The notes under the pieces: model-generated
Databases searched by the model: none
What the model saw: only the letters and a program-made list of their open reading frames with translations
Told to the model about the DNA's origin: nothing
Source of the DNA: Rhodoligotrophos sp. CJ14
GTDB taxonomy: Bacteria; Pseudomonadota; Alphaproteobacteria; Rhizobiales; Im1
DNA: 64,000 nucleotides
NCBI RefSeq assembly: GCF_038811545.1
Contig: NZ_CP133319.1
Span: 2,943,516-3,007,515 of the forward strand
Direction: 5' to 3'
In this document: positions 53,517 through 63,199 of the stretch, piece by piece
How the letters are laid out: the number at the start of each line of letters is the position of its first letter
Numbering within the stretch: the stretch's first letter is position 1
Made by a program: the position numbers and the translations under genes

Positions 53517-55112
53517 ATGGCTATCACTATCTCATATCCAGTCGCCGGTTACGATCCTCAGTCCGAATTGAAGGTCCACGCCGCACTAAAGGCGCTTTCG
53601 GACGACTGGCACATCATACATTCCGTGGCGTGGCTCGGCCCGCGAGGCAACCGGCTTGCCGATGGAGAGGCTGATTTCGTGCTCCTCCATCGATCCTTTG
53701 GCATCGTAGTATTGGAGGTGAAGGGCGGCGGTGTCGATCTCCGGAATGGCCGCTGGGTTTCCGAAGACCGTCATGGTCGAGTGAACGATATCAAAAACCC
53801 TTTCGAGCAGGCGACCACGTCGAAAGTGAACCTGCACAAGTGGCTGAGAGGCCGTTTGGGCCTATATGTCCCGACTTGCCACGCCGTCGTGTTTCCCGAC
53901 ATCACCTACTCGCTCGAACTCGGGCCCGCCGCACCGACCGAAATCGTCATCGACGGTCGAGGACTGTCGGATGTTCACATCTCCCTCGCACGCGTTCTCG
54001 ACCATTGGCAACAGAAGGCGAGCTTGTCCGCGGCCGACACGACCAGAATCGTCGACGCGCTCGCTCCGACCGTTACAGTCAGACGGACGTTGGCCGATGC
54101 CGCTCACGACGCCGACGCCGGACTCCTGCAATTGACCCAAGGTCAGGTTCGGGCCTTCGCGATGACCCGAAGGACCCCCAGAGCGGTCGTGTTCGGAGGC
54201 GCCGGCACCGGGAAGACGGTATTGGCTTGCGAAAAAGCGCGTCAGCTCAGAGACGAAGGCAATAGCGTCCTGCTGACGTGTTTCAACGAACTGCTGGCAC
54301 GCCGACTGGCTGCCGATCCCTCGCTCCACGACATAAGAACCGCGACTTTTCACTCCCTTTGCATGACAGCCGCTAAATCGTCAGGAGTGCCGATACCGAG
54401 AATGCCGGATTCGAACTGGTGGACAGGCGACGCGCCATTGGTACTTCTTGAAGCCATGGAGAGGAATGGTCTGACCTTCGACGCCATCGTGGTCGATGAG
54501 GGGCAGGACTTTGCCGGGAGTTGGATCGAGGTACTGGAGGCGCTTTGTAGTGCCGGTCCCGACGCGCCCTTTTATGTATTCGCTGATGAACATCAGCGCC
54601 TTTGGGACCGGGACTGGGTGCCGGATGCGCAACGTTTCAGACTCGATCTCACCACCAATTGTCGAAACGCACGACCTATATCGGAACGCGTGGCGGTAAT
54701 CGCCGGCTTTGATGTCGACGACTTATGTATCGATGGACCACCGGCCAAATGGTCGGACCTAACCAGGGTGCCGGATGCGCCTCGTCTCGTGCAGCGTATC
54801 GTCGAAAAGCTGCTCGCAGAAGGGTTCGAAAAGCGCGACATCGTCGTTTTGTGCGAGACTGCGAGCCTCGTGGGAAGGCTCAGGGAGATGGCCGTCGCCG
54901 ACTCTGGATTTTGCCCCTACGGTGGCTCCGGAGTGGTGGCCGAAACTATAGGCCGATTCAAGGGCCTGGAGGCCCTTGCCGTGGTCCTCGCCCTTGACGG
55001 GGATACGCCCGAGCCGCCCGACCGAAATGCATATGTCGGCTTCAGCCGTGCTCGGGCCTACTTGAACGTCCTTGGTTCGCCCTCCCGAAAGGCTTCCGTA
55101 GGATGGAGGTGA
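53517..55112 (+). CDS. NERD nuclease-like domain fused to a superfamily 1 helicase
   Basis: A 531-residue protein from ATG 53517. The NERD domain (about 15-130) has GEADFVLLH (Asp53) and LEVKGGGV (Glu67, Lys69), the restriction-nuclease-like core. The helicase part has Walker A FGGAGTGKTVLA (about 229-238), IVVDEGQDF (about 325) and a late GRFKGLEALAVVLALDG/YVGFSRAR region typical of UvrD/Rep. It is shorter than UvrD. It converges on drmB with 6 bases between stops, and diverges from vsr. TTG 53481 is an alternative start. Confidence 0.88.
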   Translation: MAITISYPVAGYDPQSELKVHAALKALSDDWHIIHSVAWLGPRGNRLADGEADFVLLHRSFGIVVLEVKGGGVDLRNGRWVSEDRHGRVNDIKNPFEQATTSKVNLHKWLRGRLGLYVPTCHAVVFPDITYSLELGPAAPTEIVIDGRGLSDVHISLARVLDHWQQKASLSAADTTRIVDALAPTVTVRRTLADAAHDADAGLLQLTQGQVRAFAMTRRTPRAVVFGGAGTGKTVLACEKARQLRDEGNSVLLTCFNELLARRLAADPSLHDIRTATFHSLCMTAAKSSGVPIPRMPDSNWWTGDAPLVLLEAMERNGLTFDAIVVDEGQDFAGSWIEVLEALCSAGPDAPFYVFADEHQRLWDRDWVPDAQRFRLDLTTNCRNARPISERVAVIAGFDVDDLCIDGPPAKWSDLTRVPDAPRLVQRIVEKLLAEGFEKRDIVVLCETASLVGRLREMAVADSGFCPYGGSGVVAETIGRFKGLEALAVVLALDGDTPEPPDRNAYVGFSRARAYLNVLGSPSRKASVGWR

Positions 55113-55118
55113 CGCTCG

Positions 55119-56825
55119 TCAGCTGCGCATTCGAAAGTAGCCATCCGTATCGAACAGCACCTTCCGATCGAGTCGCGTATTGAATAGCCGACACGACGGT
55201 TCGCCCAGATGAAGGCATACGGCACAGGCTGCCCCGTGCCTCGATTCCCAACAACCTGGATCCAATGCACATCGCGATTCGTCCAACACCACGCGATCCA
55301 AGACCGTGTGCAGATCGTGCTCGAACATGGCCTGTAAGCCCCCGAGGACGAAGTCGCCCCTAGGAACGGCGTATGTCACGACAGCCAAAGCCAAGGGGAA
55401 TAGGAGCTCGGAAATGGATTCCCTATCGATACCTGCATAGTAGGAGGTCTGTCGGACCATTCGGTGCGAAAAGCTGTGAACGAGGGTCGTGATGTCGGAC
55501 AGGACCGCCGAGTTTTCAGGATCATTTCCCACCGCGCCGAGGATTCCCTCGTAGGCATCTCGTATGTTGTCCTTCACCTCGATTCCGTGTCCTCGTTCCC
55601 GTAGCCAATACGAGACCCGGACCGGATCCAGCCGAGTAATAAGCGCTTCCGTGGTGGCGAGGTCCCCATAAACCACGACTGTACCGTCTCGTTCGGTGAA
55701 CGCCCGAAGTCGTGACGCTCCCGGCTCGTGATCGCCCCGCGTGTAACCGAATTGACCGTTCAGGATCGGAAAGCGCTCCACCAGATCGATTCTCTGCACT
55801 CCCGCGCGTTTCAAGGCATGGTCGTACTGGCCGTCATAAAGCGCCTGCCTCTTCCCCGTGGCGGTCCTCTTCAGATCTCCGATGGTCTTCCTCGTCTCTG
55901 ACATCGCAAGGGCGATCGCGGAAGCGTCATACTCTGCGGCATCGTTAACCTCGGGCGAGATACGGAGCTCCCGCGGCTTGTCGTCTGCCACCCCAGCGGC
56001 CGCAAGCGCGGCGTCGATCTGTTCCGGAGTCAATCCTTGCTCTGCCAGAGTTCTTCGAAGCGCCGCAGACTTCGCGCCAGCAACTCCATCGACCCAAGGC
56101 GATGCCATTCCTTCCGCTACCCACGCCAGTGCGGCCGGCCCACCCCCCGCGGCGTGTAGTCGCCGCCTCTGAGTGCGTGACGGGGGATTCACGATCACGA
56201 CGCTCCTCGGGACATAGACGGAAGCGCTGCGGTGAACCGTGAATTCCATCCTCTCGCCATTCCGGCCCGATTGGCCACAAGTGCAGTTGGTATAGAGGAA
56301 GTTCGATCGCAAAGTTCGATTGCATTCAGGGCACGAGAGCTCGATTTCTCGCAGACTGGTCGTCCCGGGCAAGCGCATCCTCACATCGTCATGAGCCGGA
56401 CAACGCGGATAGCTGGGCTCCCGTATGTCCCCGCAAGCGTCGTGAAACAATACGAAAGGGAGTTGCCCGTGCGGCCCGATCGCACCGCATTTGCAACGTG
56501 CCCGGGGGCTATCCAACAGTCGTGAGCAGTTCTTGCACCGCCAGGTCTTCGGGAACGGCTCCAACCAAGCTCCGAGTTCCCGATCGAGCGATCGCACCTG
56601 TACATTCGCACCCGCTCTCAAGCTGGCCACGAGTCGCCCATCGCGACCGCTCGCTTCCCAAGGGGCGGCAAGCCGGATCAATTCTGCTGACAATGCCTCT
56701 GCATCGACCTCGTGAACAGGCTTGTACTTCCAACTTTTGACTTTCCAAACGCCGCCTCTGACATCGACAGTCTGCTGCGGGAGATGACCGTAAAGGATTT
56801 GCGATGCGCTTCTGGTTTCCTTCAT
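55119..56825 (-). CDS. drmB: DISARM protein DrmB (DUF1998)
   Basis: A 568-residue DUF1998 protein. Cys pairs are seen at CKNC (97-100) and CKC (111-113), CPAHDD, CPEC and CTCG, and the C-terminal DUF1998 cluster CWESRHGAACAVCLHLGEPSC. These zinc sites and the length fit DrmB of the DISARM anti-phage system. Its ATG overlaps the drmA stop by 4 bases. Last gene of the operon 62215-55119. Confidence 0.82.
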   Translation of the reverse strand: MKETRSASQILYGHLPQQTVDVRGGVWKVKSWKYKPVHEVDAEALSAELIRLAAPWEASGRDGRLVASLRAGANVQVRSLDRELGAWLEPFPKTWRCKNCSRLLDSPRARCKCGAIGPHGQLPFVLFHDACGDIREPSYPRCPAHDDVRMRLPGTTSLREIELSCPECNRTLRSNFLYTNCTCGQSGRNGERMEFTVHRSASVYVPRSVVIVNPPSRTQRRRLHAAGGGPAALAWVAEGMASPWVDGVAGAKSAALRRTLAEQGLTPEQIDAALAAAGVADDKPRELRISPEVNDAAEYDASAIALAMSETRKTIGDLKRTATGKRQALYDGQYDHALKRAGVQRIDLVERFPILNGQFGYTRGDHEPGASRLRAFTERDGTVVVYGDLATTEALITRLDPVRVSYWLRERGHGIEVKDNIRDAYEGILGAVGNDPENSAVLSDITTLVHSFSHRMVRQTSYYAGIDRESISELLFPLALAVVTYAVPRGDFVLGGLQAMFEHDLHTVLDRVVLDESRCALDPGCWESRHGAACAVCLHLGEPSCRLFNTRLDRKVLFDTDGYFRMRS

Positions 56826-59800
56826 CTCGGGTCCTCTCCGCGAATCTCGACTTGCTCCTCAACGTCGCGAAGAGACAGCATGGGGCCACCTTTCGGCCCC
56901 ATGGAATTCGACCATTCGTTGGCGTGCGCTGGATCGCCGAGATTCGCAGCGAGACGTTCGTACCACCATCGCACGTCTTGGGAGAGATCGGCCGTCATTT
57001 CATCGGTGTAGCCGAGCATCCCGGCGATCGTGGCACTCTCGTTCTCGCAGAAGTCAGGGTGTGCATCCAGATAATCGCGCAAGACTTTCGCCTTCGCTAT
57101 GCTGCGGCCCGCCCGGGGCTCGTGAAGCAGCAGGATCCGCGCGAAGGCCAGACCCGGCAAAGTTCGCTCCAGCACCCGTCTGCTATGCCCGGTGATCGGT
57201 ATAGGTTCGACGAAACGATCACCCTGAGCCACGTACTGCGGGAACGCTTTGAAGACGCTGGCGTCGCGCTCCCTGGCAATTCGGTGCACGACAAAGGCGA
57301 GGGCAGGCCACCTGCGCCCCACACGTGCCGTCGCCTGGATGAACTCGGCCGTAGTGAGCGGTAACCCAAGCATCACCATCACGTTTAGTCGGTCGATGTC
57401 CACGCCATGCGACATCATCGAGGATGCCGCGACCACGTGAAGTCGGTTGGCGAACTCGGCGTCAGGGCGTTCGAGCTTTTCGAGGACTTCCGATACGTCC
57501 GAGAAAAGGGTCCGCCCGGTCATCGAGGTTACGTTGGGCGCCGGCTTAGGGATAGCCTCCCACTGTGTCTCAGACGAACGGACAACAGCGTCGAGGTCGC
57601 GCAGCGTGTTCCCGTACACGACGTTCGTGCCGTATATGTCGACTAGGAAGTCGGCGAGCGACGGATCGACACCGATCTTCTCTGCGACGCCGCGCGGATC
57701 TCGCAGCCATTCGCGGATTGCTGACTGCAGCGAGATCATCATGCGGTCGACTGCGAACTCGACGGTCTGCCCGCGTGGCGAAACAGCAAGGTAGGAGCGC
57801 ATTCGCTTGTCCGTCTCCCGGGACCAGAAGCCTTCTCCTATCTGGGGCTCTGGATACGGAAACACACGTGCTTTTTTGCCGTATAGGACTTCGCTCTGTC
57901 TTTCGTAACCGCTCAGCGTGGCGGACGAAGCCAGTATTTTGGGCCGCGTTCCCGAAAGGTTTCGCTGCAAGTGGTCATAGAGCGCCTCGTAATGCGCGTC
58001 GACAGCTCCGAGGCTGTCACGCAGAAGATGCAACTCGTCCTGCAGTCTGAACGACACCCCATAGAGAGACGGGTCCATCGGGAGGCCTTTAGGTGACCCT
58101 TTGCAATCCGGCACTAGGCATCCATTCGGACGACTCCATCGGGTCGCATAAGTGTGGCCATGCTCGGGCTCGGAACAGTATCCCATAGGTGGGCCGATGA
58201 TCCCACGCATGTTGGCCTGTAGTGCGATGCCCGCCGCCTTGTCGAGCGTGCCGACGATCACCGTCGGGAGATAACGCCATACTTCGAAATCGACGACCCA
58301 GATCGGAAGTGGCTGCGCAATATCCCACTCGCAGTCGGAGTTCGTGCAGCGGTGCTCCAGCCGCCAATATCGCCGATTGAAACGCATCTCTATGCTGTCT
58401 GTGCGGCAGAACGGGCACACCTTGAGCATGCGAAGACGATCTGGCATCGAATCGTCCTCGTAGTCCCATTGGCCGCGCCGATCGCGATTTCTCTCGCGTT
58501 TGATCTCGTTGGGGGTGGCTCCACTGCCAACGAGAAAACCGAGGCCAAACGGGTCCCCCTCGATTGCCTCCTTGCGGCGGACCATCTCTGCCGCGGCCAG
58601 GGCATTGGCGAAACGCTGCGTCTGTTGGAGCGAAAGCAATCGGAGTGGGAATCTCGACCACGCCGTCACCCCCGTGGTCTTGCCACGAAAGCGATCCAGG
58701 AAAGCGGCTGTCAGGATGAGACCGAGATAGGTCTCCGTCTTGCCGCCTCCGGTCGTGAACCAGACGATATCGACGATGTCGGCACCCTCGTTTCGGCAAG
58801 CGTCCAGGTTCGCGTAAAGAAAACCGATCTGAAACGGCCGCCACGATGTGTATTTGAAGCCACCCTTGCCGTCTCGTGCGGAGATGAGCATAGATGCGTT
58901 CATCAGACGAAATGCGCGGCAAAGATCCTGGTCTTCCTCGAGGCGCGCGACACCGGCAGCTATTCGCTCGACTTCTTCGAGAAAACCCTGCCTCTCCCGC
59001 CTCGCTTCGCGTTCCATCTCCTCCGACCAGTCGGCATGTCTCGATCGTATACGCTCCATGTCCCATGCGTCGTCTCCCCAAGCCCGGAGCGCTTCGACGA
59101 GTTCGCGACCAGGCGCGACCGGATCGTCTGCAAGCCTTTCGAAGGAAAAGAAATCTTCCGACTGGCCAGGAGCGTTCCAGAATTGAGGGCGTGGCTTGTC
59201 GTGGCGCGGAAGATCGACGGTGGTGAAAACCGATCCCTCGACGGAAACCCCGCAGTTGATGCCCCACGCGGGGACATGCCGATCATAGCGAAAGCTGTCG
59301 GGTAGCGCTTCGAGAATGAACTCCCGGGTCGGCAGACCGGAAACCTCAAGTTCGCACTGAAACAGCCGCCCTCTGGCGAAAGCGTTCTTCTGTTCCTGAT
59401 TTGGCTTCGAGCAATTGACGAGGGTGACGGTCAATCCCGGCAAACCATCCCGACTTGTATCCACCTCGATTTCAATGGCGGCGGCGAGGCCGGAGTCCGG
59501 AAAGCGGCTATCGAGCTCGCGTTGGATGGATGTCGTAAATCGATTTGTAGACCCATGATTGAGAAGGATACTGACGCTTTCAGTGCAGTCGATCGGATCG
59601 GACTTGATCCACCTATCGCCCTCCTTCCGCCAGACCGCGAACGAAGCACGGAGGTCGAACGACACCATGTCTCCAAATTCTGCGTCGGGGCCCAGCCGCA
59701 TGCCGACGGCGCATGGCTCCAGTCTCTCTGCCCGTTCCCCAAGCTTGGATTCGGCGATTTCCTCTTCGGGGGCGAGGCGCCCGAGCCAGAACAATCCACA

Positions 59801-59926
59801 CGGATCCACTTCCAGCGCCGACTTTTTTGCTCCCGTAGCATCCGCTACGACGAAATCGGCCAGCCAGTCGACAAAACGTTCGGCGGCCTGGTAGCGGTCG
59901 GTGATCGCCGTGTGCGGCAATTTCAA
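56822..59926 (-). CDS. drmA: DISARM helicase DrmA
   Basis: A 1034-residue SF2 helicase-like protein. Walker A is WFTTGGGKTETYLG (about 388-401), motif II DELHLLRDSLG (about 629), and late motifs SSMMSHGVDIDRLNVMVMLG and FIQATARVGR (about 860-869). Zinc-binding CPFC and CTNSDC lie near 500-525. GGGKTE and DELH match the DrmA type. It acts with DrmB in DISARM restriction of phage DNA. ATG 59926 overlaps the sigma-factor stop by 4 bases. Confidence 0.83.
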   Translation of the reverse strand: MKLPHTAITDRYQAAERFVDWLADFVVADATGAKKSALEVDPCGLFWLGRLAPEEEIAESKLGERAERLEPCAVGMRLGPDAEFGDMVSFDLRASFAVWRKEGDRWIKSDPIDCTESVSILLNHGSTNRFTTSIQRELDSRFPDSGLAAAIEIEVDTSRDGLPGLTVTLVNCSKPNQEQKNAFARGRLFQCELEVSGLPTREFILEALPDSFRYDRHVPAWGINCGVSVEGSVFTTVDLPRHDKPRPQFWNAPGQSEDFFSFERLADDPVAPGRELVEALRAWGDDAWDMERIRSRHADWSEEMEREARRERQGFLEEVERIAAGVARLEEDQDLCRAFRLMNASMLISARDGKGGFKYTSWRPFQIGFLYANLDACRNEGADIVDIVWFTTGGGKTETYLGLILTAAFLDRFRGKTTGVTAWSRFPLRLLSLQQTQRFANALAAAEMVRRKEAIEGDPFGLGFLVGSGATPNEIKRERNRDRRGQWDYEDDSMPDRLRMLKVCPFCRTDSIEMRFNRRYWRLEHRCTNSDCEWDIAQPLPIWVVDFEVWRYLPTVIVGTLDKAAGIALQANMRGIIGPPMGYCSEPEHGHTYATRWSRPNGCLVPDCKGSPKGLPMDPSLYGVSFRLQDELHLLRDSLGAVDAHYEALYDHLQRNLSGTRPKILASSATLSGYERQSEVLYGKKARVFPYPEPQIGEGFWSRETDKRMRSYLAVSPRGQTVEFAVDRMMISLQSAIREWLRDPRGVAEKIGVDPSLADFLVDIYGTNVVYGNTLRDLDAVVRSSETQWEAIPKPAPNVTSMTGRTLFSDVSEVLEKLERPDAEFANRLHVVAASSMMSHGVDIDRLNVMVMLGLPLTTAEFIQATARVGRRWPALAFVVHRIARERDASVFKAFPQYVAQGDRFVEPIPITGHSRRVLERTLPGLAFARILLLHEPRAGRSIAKAKVLRDYLDAHPDFCENESATIAGMLGYTDEMTADLSQDVRWWYERLAANLGDPAHANEWSNSMGPKGGPMLSLRDVEEQVEIRGEDPR

Positions 59927-61062
59927 TCTCCTTCGAAGGTCTTGTGCAGGCCGATCTTGCGAGCGCGTCCGCGCAAGATCCTGAGCGCCTTGCTTTCGAG
60001 CTGTCGTATGCGTTCCCGCGTCACACCATACTGTTGACCAATCTGCTCGAGCGTCTCGGCGGGTCCGTCAATTCCGAATCGCCGGCGGACGATATCGATG
60101 AGCCGCTCGTTTCCAATGCCGTCTACCAGCTCTCCGAGAACCTCCGCGAGGTCGCTGGCGATCGCAACCTCTTCCGGAGTCGGAGCTTCGTCGTTGATAA
60201 ATTCGCGCAGCGGCGTGGAGGACTCGTCGTCGATAGGCACGTCGTACGAGATCACCTTTTGCTCGGAGAGCTGCGCAATCCTCGCTGTGAAGGCTTCATC
60301 CCAGCCGAGCGATTCCGCAATCTTCGGGATGTCTGCAGCGCTGTAGCCCGTGGATAGCCCCAGGGATCGCCTCGTGCGTCGGTATTTCGATATCTGTCCG
60401 CGCATATGGACGGGGAGGCGTATCGTCGAACCCACATCGTCGATGCCGCGCGAGATCGCCTGCCTTATCCACCATACAGCGTATGTCGAGAACCTGGTGC
60501 CCCAGTCCGGGTCGAACTTGTCACATGCCCTCATCAGTCCCATCAAGCCGAACTGAACGAGATCCTCTGGATCCATTCGATATCGGAACCTTCGGTCGTA
60601 GGCCATCTTGGCGACCAAGCGAATGTTGGAGGTCACGAGCTTCGCCTTCGCCTGCTCGGCCCGCGCGAGGACACGCTGCCCGATAGGCGAAAACCGATCC
60701 GCATCCGGCAACCGCAAACCGTCTTGGATGGCATACCCGAGCTCTCGCTCCTCAGCTTCATTGAGCAAAGGATACTTCCGTGCGAGACCCAGTAGCTGCT
60801 CTAGCGCCGTCCCCGCACGCGGTGACGGAATTCCCTCGAAGGTTACCTCACTGACTGCCGAATCTTCGACTATCCTTATGCTGTCGGCCGTCAACGCCCT
60901 TTCGATTGCTATCGCTTCGTCGGGCGTGATGCCGCGTCGAAGATAGGTGGCGTCGATTTCGCTGCGCTTGAGTTCGCCGTCCTGACGATAGGCGTCATCG
61001 CCCAAGTCCTCGAGTGTGCGACCTACCAGGCGGTCACGCTTATCGTCAGCTGTTTCCGACAA
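59923..61062 (-). CDS. Sigma-70 family factor embedded in the DISARM-like operon
   Basis: A 379-residue RpoD-like factor. Region 1.2 spans about 84-116, region 2 about 135-210 with DLVQFGLMGLMRA and RFSTYAVWWIRQAISRGI (-10 recognition), region 3 about 211-290, and region 4 about 305-370 with the helix-turn-helix YGVTRERIRQLESKALRILR (-35 recognition). The first 80 residues are acidic and unlike RpoD region 1.1. The frame opens at TTG 61062 with AAAAGA upstream and overlaps the methyltransferase stop by 17 bases. Housekeeping RpoD is about 600 residues or more, so this is an extra factor. Target promoters unknown. Confidence 0.85.
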   Translation of the reverse strand: MSETADDKRDRLVGRTLEDLGDDAYRQDGELKRSEIDATYLRRGITPDEAIAIERALTADSIRIVEDSAVSEVTFEGIPSPRAGTALEQLLGLARKYPLLNEAEERELGYAIQDGLRLPDADRFSPIGQRVLARAEQAKAKLVTSNIRLVAKMAYDRRFRYRMDPEDLVQFGLMGLMRACDKFDPDWGTRFSTYAVWWIRQAISRGIDDVGSTIRLPVHMRGQISKYRRTRRSLGLSTGYSAADIPKIAESLGWDEAFTARIAQLSEQKVISYDVPIDDESSTPLREFINDEAPTPEEVAIASDLAEVLGELVDGIGNERLIDIVRRRFGIDGPAETLEQIGQQYGVTRERIRQLESKALRILRGRARKIGLHKTFEGD

Positions 61063-62215
61063 TGTTCTTTTCGCGAATGTGCCGCACGATCGACTTCCCG
61101 ATCACTTCCCCCAGCAATGGTGGTACGGCGTTACCGATCATTCGGCCGACGGATTTCATGGAAACCGCCGAGCCTGGCTCAATGAATTCATATGTCCGGG
61201 GGAAGGTTTGAAGAATCGCCGCTTCGCGGAGACTGATGGCACGATGTTGCTCCGGATGACCGAATCTGCCGTTTCCGAATCCGAAGCACTGCCCCGTCAT
61301 TGTGGGAGCCGGTTTGCCCCACTCCATTCGCCCATAGACGGCCGGGTACGTTTTCCCGCTTTCCCGAACGTGACACGGTGCGCGAAGCTCATCTGGCCAG
61401 TCTCGCCAAGTTCCGCCGGGTTTCGAGGCAAGCATCCGCTTCATGTTCGTCGGAGACAGCCGGCTCGTACGATGAAGCGGATCCCCTGTATCGGTTTCAC
61501 CGGCACCGAGCGGGGGCATGTCTCCGATCACGTCGCGCACCGCGGTCCACTGTTCTGGGTGTTTGTGGGTGGGTGGCAGAATGTCGATTTCACCGTGCCG
61601 CGATGCAAGTAACACAAGACGGCGACGTTGCTGCGGTGCGCCATACTCGCGACAGTCCACGATCCAATGTTTGACACGAAAGCCCGCCTCCTCGAGCTCG
61701 TCAACGAAAGACTTGAACCGGTCGGTAACTGCCAGAGGCGTTACGTTTTCCATCGATACGATGTCTGGCAGCACCGACCGTGCGAGTTCACCGAAACGAT
61801 CCAATAGCGCCCATTTGTCTCGATGATTTCCTCTCGGCCCTTGCGTGTAGGTGGAGAACGGCTGGCAGGGTGCACAGCCGGCTAGCACTCGAACCTTCGC
61901 CCCATCGAGAGCGGTGGCAGCATCGGCGGCGGTGTAATCTAAGGCGCTCTTATGGACGAACCGGGAGCCGTTGTTGACCTCGTAAGCGTACCGGCACGCA
62001 CCATCTATATCGACGCCTTCGACCACGGTGATCCCGGCACGCTGCAGACCATATGTCAGCCCACCGGCCCCGCAAAAAAGATCGACCGCCATCACGTCGT
62101 CGCTCCCGGTCACGGGAAAGATCGAGTGGTCCTGCACAGAATTGGCGTTGCCCCGGGCGACTTCTCGTTCGGGTGCCGATTTTTTGACCGATACAGAGTT
62201 CAAAGTACCTGACAT
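61046..62215 (-). CDS. DNA cytosine-5 methyltransferase (DISARM DrmMII-like)
   Basis: A 389-residue C5 methyltransferase: motif I DLFCGAGGLTYGL (45-57), motif IV CAPCQPFS with the catalytic Cys117, motif VI SMENV, motif VIII QQRRRLVLL and motif X GNAVPP. Its place before drmA and drmB suggests the class 2 DISARM host-marking enzyme. It could also be a restriction-modification enzyme. First gene of the operon; the start at 62215 lacks a strong ribosome site. Recognition sequence cannot be read. Confidence 0.93.
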   Translation of the reverse strand: MSGTLNSVSVKKSAPEREVARGNANSVQDHSIFPVTGSDDVMAVDLFCGAGGLTYGLQRAGITVVEGVDIDGACRYAYEVNNGSRFVHKSALDYTAADAATALDGAKVRVLAGCAPCQPFSTYTQGPRGNHRDKWALLDRFGELARSVLPDIVSMENVTPLAVTDRFKSFVDELEEAGFRVKHWIVDCREYGAPQQRRRLVLLASRHGEIDILPPTHKHPEQWTAVRDVIGDMPPLGAGETDTGDPLHRTSRLSPTNMKRMLASKPGGTWRDWPDELRAPCHVRESGKTYPAVYGRMEWGKPAPTMTGQCFGFGNGRFGHPEQHRAISLREAAILQTFPRTYEFIEPGSAVSMKSVGRMIGNAVPPLLGEVIGKSIVRHIREKNIVGNS

Positions 62216-62335
62216 GGCAAATTCTTGATAGATTCTTGCTTGAAACTCAATTCCCGCGAGCGACTTGACAGTATTGATCCACCCTTATCCCGCCCGTTGG
62301 TCCTTCTCGCGGCACCGTTCGGGCAACACTTCTGG

Positions 62336-63199
62336 CTACCATAAGATTCCAAACCTTTCCTTCATGGCGGGGGTCTTCGCCCACGGCTCACCGGGGAGCC
62401 GATCGACCAGTGCCGTGAACACGAGCCGAAACGATTCCGCCGTCGATGCTTCGGTCAGCGTCTCCACCTGAGCCGCCGGTAGCAGAGGCCGCATGTCGAG
62501 CAGAAAGCGCGGGTTCGCCAGCTTGGCGAACATGCGTTGCTGGGCCTCGGCGCGGGAGATCGCCTCGCCGGCAAGGGCGAGATAGCGACCGAACATCTCG
62601 ACGATGCGATCGATGGCGAGATCCTCGAAGACTTCGAGAGCATGGGCAATGTCGTAAAGATCGCGTCCCTTGTCCCGCTGCAGCAACGCCCGCAGCTTGG
62701 TCGCCAGCATCTCCTCGCGGGAGAATGTCGGAATGGCGGCCTCGCCGGAGAACCAGGGATTGGTGACCTCGAGCGATAACGCCGCCGGCGCATCGAACAC
62801 CTCGATCTCGCGGGTGTTGATCTCGATCTTCAGACGGATCGGCACGCCGCTGCCGTCCTCGGCCTCGACCCGGAAGCGAAACTTCGGCGCGACGGGGCTC
62901 TGGTCGAACCGCGCCTGCCCGAGCCATGGCTCCAGAAGTGCGCGCAGTCGGTCGAGGATCGGACCGATCGGACCGCCGGAGGTGCGGACCAGATCGATGT
63001 CCTCCGAATAGCGCAGCGGCGCCGGAAAATGCAGCTTGTTAAGCGCCGTTCCGCCTCGGAACCGCAATGCGTCGCGCAGCATGTCGTCGGAGAAGATGTC
63101 GACGAGGGCGCGGCTGATGATGAGGTCCTGCTCGACCTGGCGCTGATCCGCCCACGGAACGACATTGCCCCAGGCGACGATGTTCTGGGCCGGGATCAT
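62336..63199 (-). CDS. AbiEii-type nucleotidyltransferase toxin
   Basis: A 287-residue AbiEii/AbiGii family protein: RGGTALNKLHF (residues 48-58) and RYSEDIDLV (63-71) with the metal-binding Asp pair of the nucleotidyltransferase fold, then LATKLRALLQRDKGRDLYD. In AbiE systems this toxin acts against the host during phage infection. Its ATG overlaps the upstream antitoxin stop by 4 bases, the standard order. Confidence 0.9.
   Translation of the reverse strand: MIPAQNIVAWGNVVPWADQRQVEQDLIISRALVDIFSDDMLRDALRFRGGTALNKLHFPAPLRYSEDIDLVRTSGGPIGPILDRLRALLEPWLGQARFDQSPVAPKFRFRVEAEDGSGVPIRLKIEINTREIEVFDAPAALSLEVTNPWFSGEAAIPTFSREEMLATKLRALLQRDKGRDLYDIAHALEVFEDLAIDRIVEMFGRYLALAGEAISRAEAQQRMFAKLANPRFLLDMRPLLPAAQVETLTEASTAESFRLVFTALVDRLPGEPWAKTPAMKERFGILW

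Noticed and set aside
58089-59267. 392-residue frame on the - strand
   Set aside because: Overlaps drmA in another frame; drmA motifs are continuous in its own frame.
59923-61062. Housekeeping sigma factor
   Set aside because: Too short for RpoD, lacks region 1.1, and is coupled by overlaps to a methyltransferase and drmA; RpoH-type cannot be fully excluded.
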